Shown here: piece by piece, positions 61,401 to 64,000 of the stretch | Numbering within the stretch: position 1 is the stretch's first letter | How the letters are laid out: every line of letters begins with the position of its first letter | NCBI GenBank assembly: GCA_015499995.1 | Contig: JADNRV010000215.1 | Span: 16,781 to 80,780, forward strand | DNA length: 64,000 bases | Direction of reading: 5' to 3' | Source: Flammula alnicola | Taxonomy: Eukaryota > Basidiomycota > Agaricomycetes > Agaricales > Strophariaceae | The notes under the pieces: model-generated | What the model was told of the DNA's origin: nothing | The model's input: only the letters and a program-made list of their open reading frames with translations | Databases searched by the model: none | Made by a program: the position numbers and the translations under genes

Positions 61401-62514
61401 TGGTGTTGTCAAAGACTGGTCGGCTCCCATGAGAAGGGATATAATTATCGTTGCTAGACCCACAAGAAAAGGGGAAACACACATTCGTATCTTTTAAGGG
61501 TACATCCACGAGAACCACGACTGCAAATGATAAAGTTTGACATTGAAGCTGAAGTTGGACCCACGACGTGTCAACATACTATTCATGGAGTAGCAGAGAG
61601 TAGCAGGCGCACTTCGAATATTCAAGACAAACCTGTTGGAAAAGATGGCGCGAGACGATGACGGAGTATTTGCAAGCAAGAATGATTCCCAACTCCGTTA
61701 TCTAATACATGGAATGCGCCGCATTTCCGAGTCCCGACAGTGATAATAGGCTCGGCCTGTGGCGCATCAACAGCTGTGTGAAACTTTGGACGCATTCGGT
61801 TGATAGGCACGTTTCACGACGATTGGTCGGGGTGGGGTTGTCTGCACACTAGTACTGAAATCAGCATTTACGAAAGCACAAAAGAAAGCGAGATCATACC
61901 TGTGTTGTGGTCCTGCTCACCATAACACGTGGTACAAGCGCCGACAAATACCAGAAGGTGGGCGCCGCCACAGATGGTGGATCTTGAAGTAAGTCGAATC
62001 CCAGAAGTCTACGGAGTCGTCCGTGTTGACCCACGAGATTTCGAAAATCCTGTTGGACACGTTATTCGCTGTGGGTCGGAGGCACAGATTCAATGTAGCA
62101 AATGACCGAGGCGGCTGATGGCATTCCATGTCGGCAATACAAATATTCGACGACAGCAACGAGAGGTCCAGTGGATACTGGAAGTCTAGAGGATGGTCCA
62201 AGGGTTGCCCTAAACTTTATGTAGATGCAGGGAAGTCTCTGGTCATGAATTGAGGGGCTGTGTCGTCAGCATATACCCAATCAAGGAAGCTCAGATAACG
62301 GAACGAAACGAAAAAGAGAGTAGGTTGTATTGCGCCGGGGCTCTGGGATTAAACGTCTGTACGCGGACTGACAGTTTGGCAATTGAATAGTCGCGATGAG
62401 TCTTCAGTTCGACGGCAGATGGACACATAGAACGGTAGAGAATGCGCGATATATTGAACCGGAAAGAAAAGATTGGTAAGCTGGAGGGGTATAATCGTAC
62501 ATCGCGAAACGTTA
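58498..62514. other. Long intergenic stretch, no firm gene
   Basis: A minus-strand frame at 59018-59254 begins with a signal-like MTLSVLVLVLSAVPGSFESL but has no supporting exons. Minus-strand frames at 61622-61810 and 61917-62201 (IFEISWVNTDDSVDFWDSTY) might be exons; I could not join them in frame. Nothing else supported. Confidence 0.35.
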
Positions 62515-63474
62515 CTATGTTTTATCTGACTCGTCGGCTGATTCGGTTTTCGTTTCAACCTGGACCTCGTTCTGTGATTTCTTCTCCTTCAGATAGGTCT
62601 TCAGAATGCAGCTCTCGCCTGACCCGGATTTTTTGCAGCCTTTGCAAACCCGTCCGTGCTGTATCATCAGAACGTGAAGGCCGTATTTAAGCTCGTCCGG
62701 GATGCGCAGGTCCAGATGTGCTTGAGTGAGAATCCTGTCGGCTTTGGCTGGAACCCAGCCGAGGAGCTTGCTAAGGCGGAAAACATGGGTGTCTACGGCG
62801 AACGAATCACGCCCCAAACAAAAGAGAAGGACACAGGACGCCGTCTTGGGACCGACGCCGTCGTATGATATCAACTCTTTCATGATATCGTCGTCGCTCA
62901 TTCGTTTACCCTCCTCGACCGCTCCTAGATGCTGCAGAGAATAATCGCCATGCCGATCCTTTATTGCCTTGAGAACGTTCTGAATAGTAGTGGCCTTCTT
63001 GTTGGCCAGTCCTCCAGAGCGTATAGCATCAGCAACGTCGCCATGAGGCGCCGCAGCAATGGCAATAAAGTTATTTCTGCCAAAGGATGCATCTAAAGCT
63101 ATCTTCGCCCGGGTAGAATTTTTGCCGGACGTATTTTGTGAGAGAATGGTGCCGATGAGTGATTCGATCACGTTTGGAACGTTTCCGCACGTCTGAGCAG
63201 AATTGCTAGATGCGGCTGGGGGTTTGCGGACGGGGTCATGACTTGGGTGGGCCTTGGAAAGAAGGTTGAACACTTCCAAAGCCTCGGTTGGTGTCGGATG
63301 CCCGAAATCAGGGAAGGGTGATTCGACGACGAATGAAGATTGGAGTTTCAGCTTTTTGGCCTTGGTGGGTGTGTCTGTCGTAGATATTCCCTGACTTGAT
63401 GACGCGGCAGACCGTTCTGGAGCGACAGGTGATGATGAACGAGGCCTTTTGGTTCTCAGGCTGAGCGAAGTCAT
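62515..63474 (-). CDS. HhH-GPD DNA glycosylase (endonuclease III family)
   Basis: A single exon from the ATG at 63474 (MTSLSLRTKRPRSSSPVAPE), 319 residues. After a basic, Ser-rich N-terminus (nuclear-localisation-like KAKKLKL) come VIESLIGTILSQNTSGKNST, IRSGGLANKKATTIQNVLKA, the helix-hairpin-helix SYDGVGPKTASCVLLF (about residue 205, with the Lys used by bifunctional glycosylase/AP lyases) and FAVDTHVFRLSKLLGWV (about 223, catalytic Asp). The enzyme should remove damaged bases and cut the abasic site in nuclear DNA. Near the C-terminus CKGCKKSGSGESC has three cysteines where bacterial Nth has a four-Cys [4Fe-4S] loop, so the cluster may be absent or changed. Confidence 0.88.
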   Translation of the reverse strand: MTSLSLRTKRPRSSSPVAPERSAASSSQGISTTDTPTKAKKLKLQSSFVVESPFPDFGHPTPTEALEVFNLLSKAHPSHDPVRKPPAASSNSAQTCGNVPNVIESLIGTILSQNTSGKNSTRAKIALDASFGRNNFIAIAAAPHGDVADAIRSGGLANKKATTIQNVLKAIKDRHGDYSLQHLGAVEEGKRMSDDDIMKELISYDGVGPKTASCVLLFCLGRDSFAVDTHVFRLSKLLGWVPAKADRILTQAHLDLRIPDELKYGLHVLMIQHGRVCKGCKKSGSGESCILKTYLKEKKSQNEVQVETKTESADESDKT

Positions 63475-64000
63475 TCTCCGGGCGAGGACTTTCTCCAATA
63501 TTATAGGTCCCACCAATATAGTACGTCTGAGGATGTTGCCAGGGGCAATAGAATACGACGTGAAAGGCCGACAGCTGCGTGAGTGATTGACTCACACTTA
63601 TATCCTGACGCGTGACAAGTTGTATCATGGTGTGACGTGTCGCGATTTGTCACGGTCGCAAATTAGGTGCCGACGGCGCAGTCTGCCTCGTTGCACTCAG
63701 TAAAAAATGAAGTCAGTAGTTAGTCGTGAATTGGTCACGAAATAGTCGGAAATAGAAAAACTTACCTTTCACTGACTATTATCTGCTTTGGGGAACGCGT
63801 TTTTGACTTGCGGGAACAGGTCAATGTTGTCTATAGTCAGTAAATTGTCATTACAGTGTATTCTCTAGTCGTGGCTGATCATACACTAGTCATACATCAG
63901 TCAAACTCTGATGACGGCAAAATGCAAATAAAATCATAGAAAAGTCAGATCCAGTCATTCTCTTTAATATTCCTCACTCCAGGCATTTAGAAAGCAAAAG
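63475..64000. other. Right edge, AGTCA-rich sequence
   Basis: From about 63680 to the edge the motifs AGTCA, AGTCG and their complements recur (TAGTCAGT, CTAGTCATACATCAGTCA). This may be one end of another MITE with subterminal arrays that continues beyond the window. No end or duplication can be seen. Confidence 0.3.

Noticed and set aside
1..64000. tRNA or rRNA genes
   Set aside because: No A-box/B-box pair with a matching acceptor stem, and no conserved rRNA segment, was noticed by eye; a tRNA scan was not possible.

Overview
The window looks like a piece of an Agaricomycete (mushroom-forming basidiomycete) genome. The evidence is genes split by many introns of about 50-70 bp with GTRNGT...YAG borders, and families typical of that group: NACHT NTPases, FunK1 kinases, short F-box proteins, DUF6699 and DUF6533 proteins, a class I hydrophobin, and a Plavaka-type DNA transposon. 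All family names come from recognition of motifs; no database search was run.

Layout. 0-9 kb: a NACHT gene cut by the left edge, a FunK1 relic, an intact aldo/keto reductase, and a large FunK1 kinase gene whose last exon carries a 385-bp hAT-like MITE. 9-12.8 kb: degenerate sequence with no gene I can support. 12.8-21 kb: an 8.2-kb element with 22-bp terminal inverted repeats that holds three genes: an unknown protein, a nine-exon Plavaka DDE transposase with one apparent frameshift, and a multi-exon acidic protein. 21-34 kb: two inverted arms, each with a broken F-box gene followed by a NACHT sequence (a relic in the left arm, a largely complete gene in the right), flank a multi-exon A-T-TE (NRPS-like) synthetase and a class I hydrophobin. 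33-42 kb: the second NACHT gene, with a 1.3-kb TIR element in its last exon, a second FunK1 copy with a frameshift, and a junk pile where FunK1 and thioesterase fragments are fused. 42-49 kb: more TIR elements and MITEs, plus a transposase-like gene with one in-frame TGA. 49.5-64 kb: ordinary gene space with a DUF6533 membrane protein, two tandem DUF6699 genes, an F-box/LRR-like gene and a HhH-GPD DNA glycosylase, separated by long non-coding stretches.

How it fits together. The left 49 kb is an accessory region shaped by segmental duplication of NACHT, FunK1, F-box and thioesterase sequences and by insertion of small DNA elements into their exons. Three unrelated element families here (5504-5888, 34919-36226, 47249-47841) share one design: short TIRs, clean 8-9 bp target duplications, and dense arrays of one 6-8 bp motif. 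In all three cases the insertion site can be read in a coding exon and the uninterrupted frame can be inferred.
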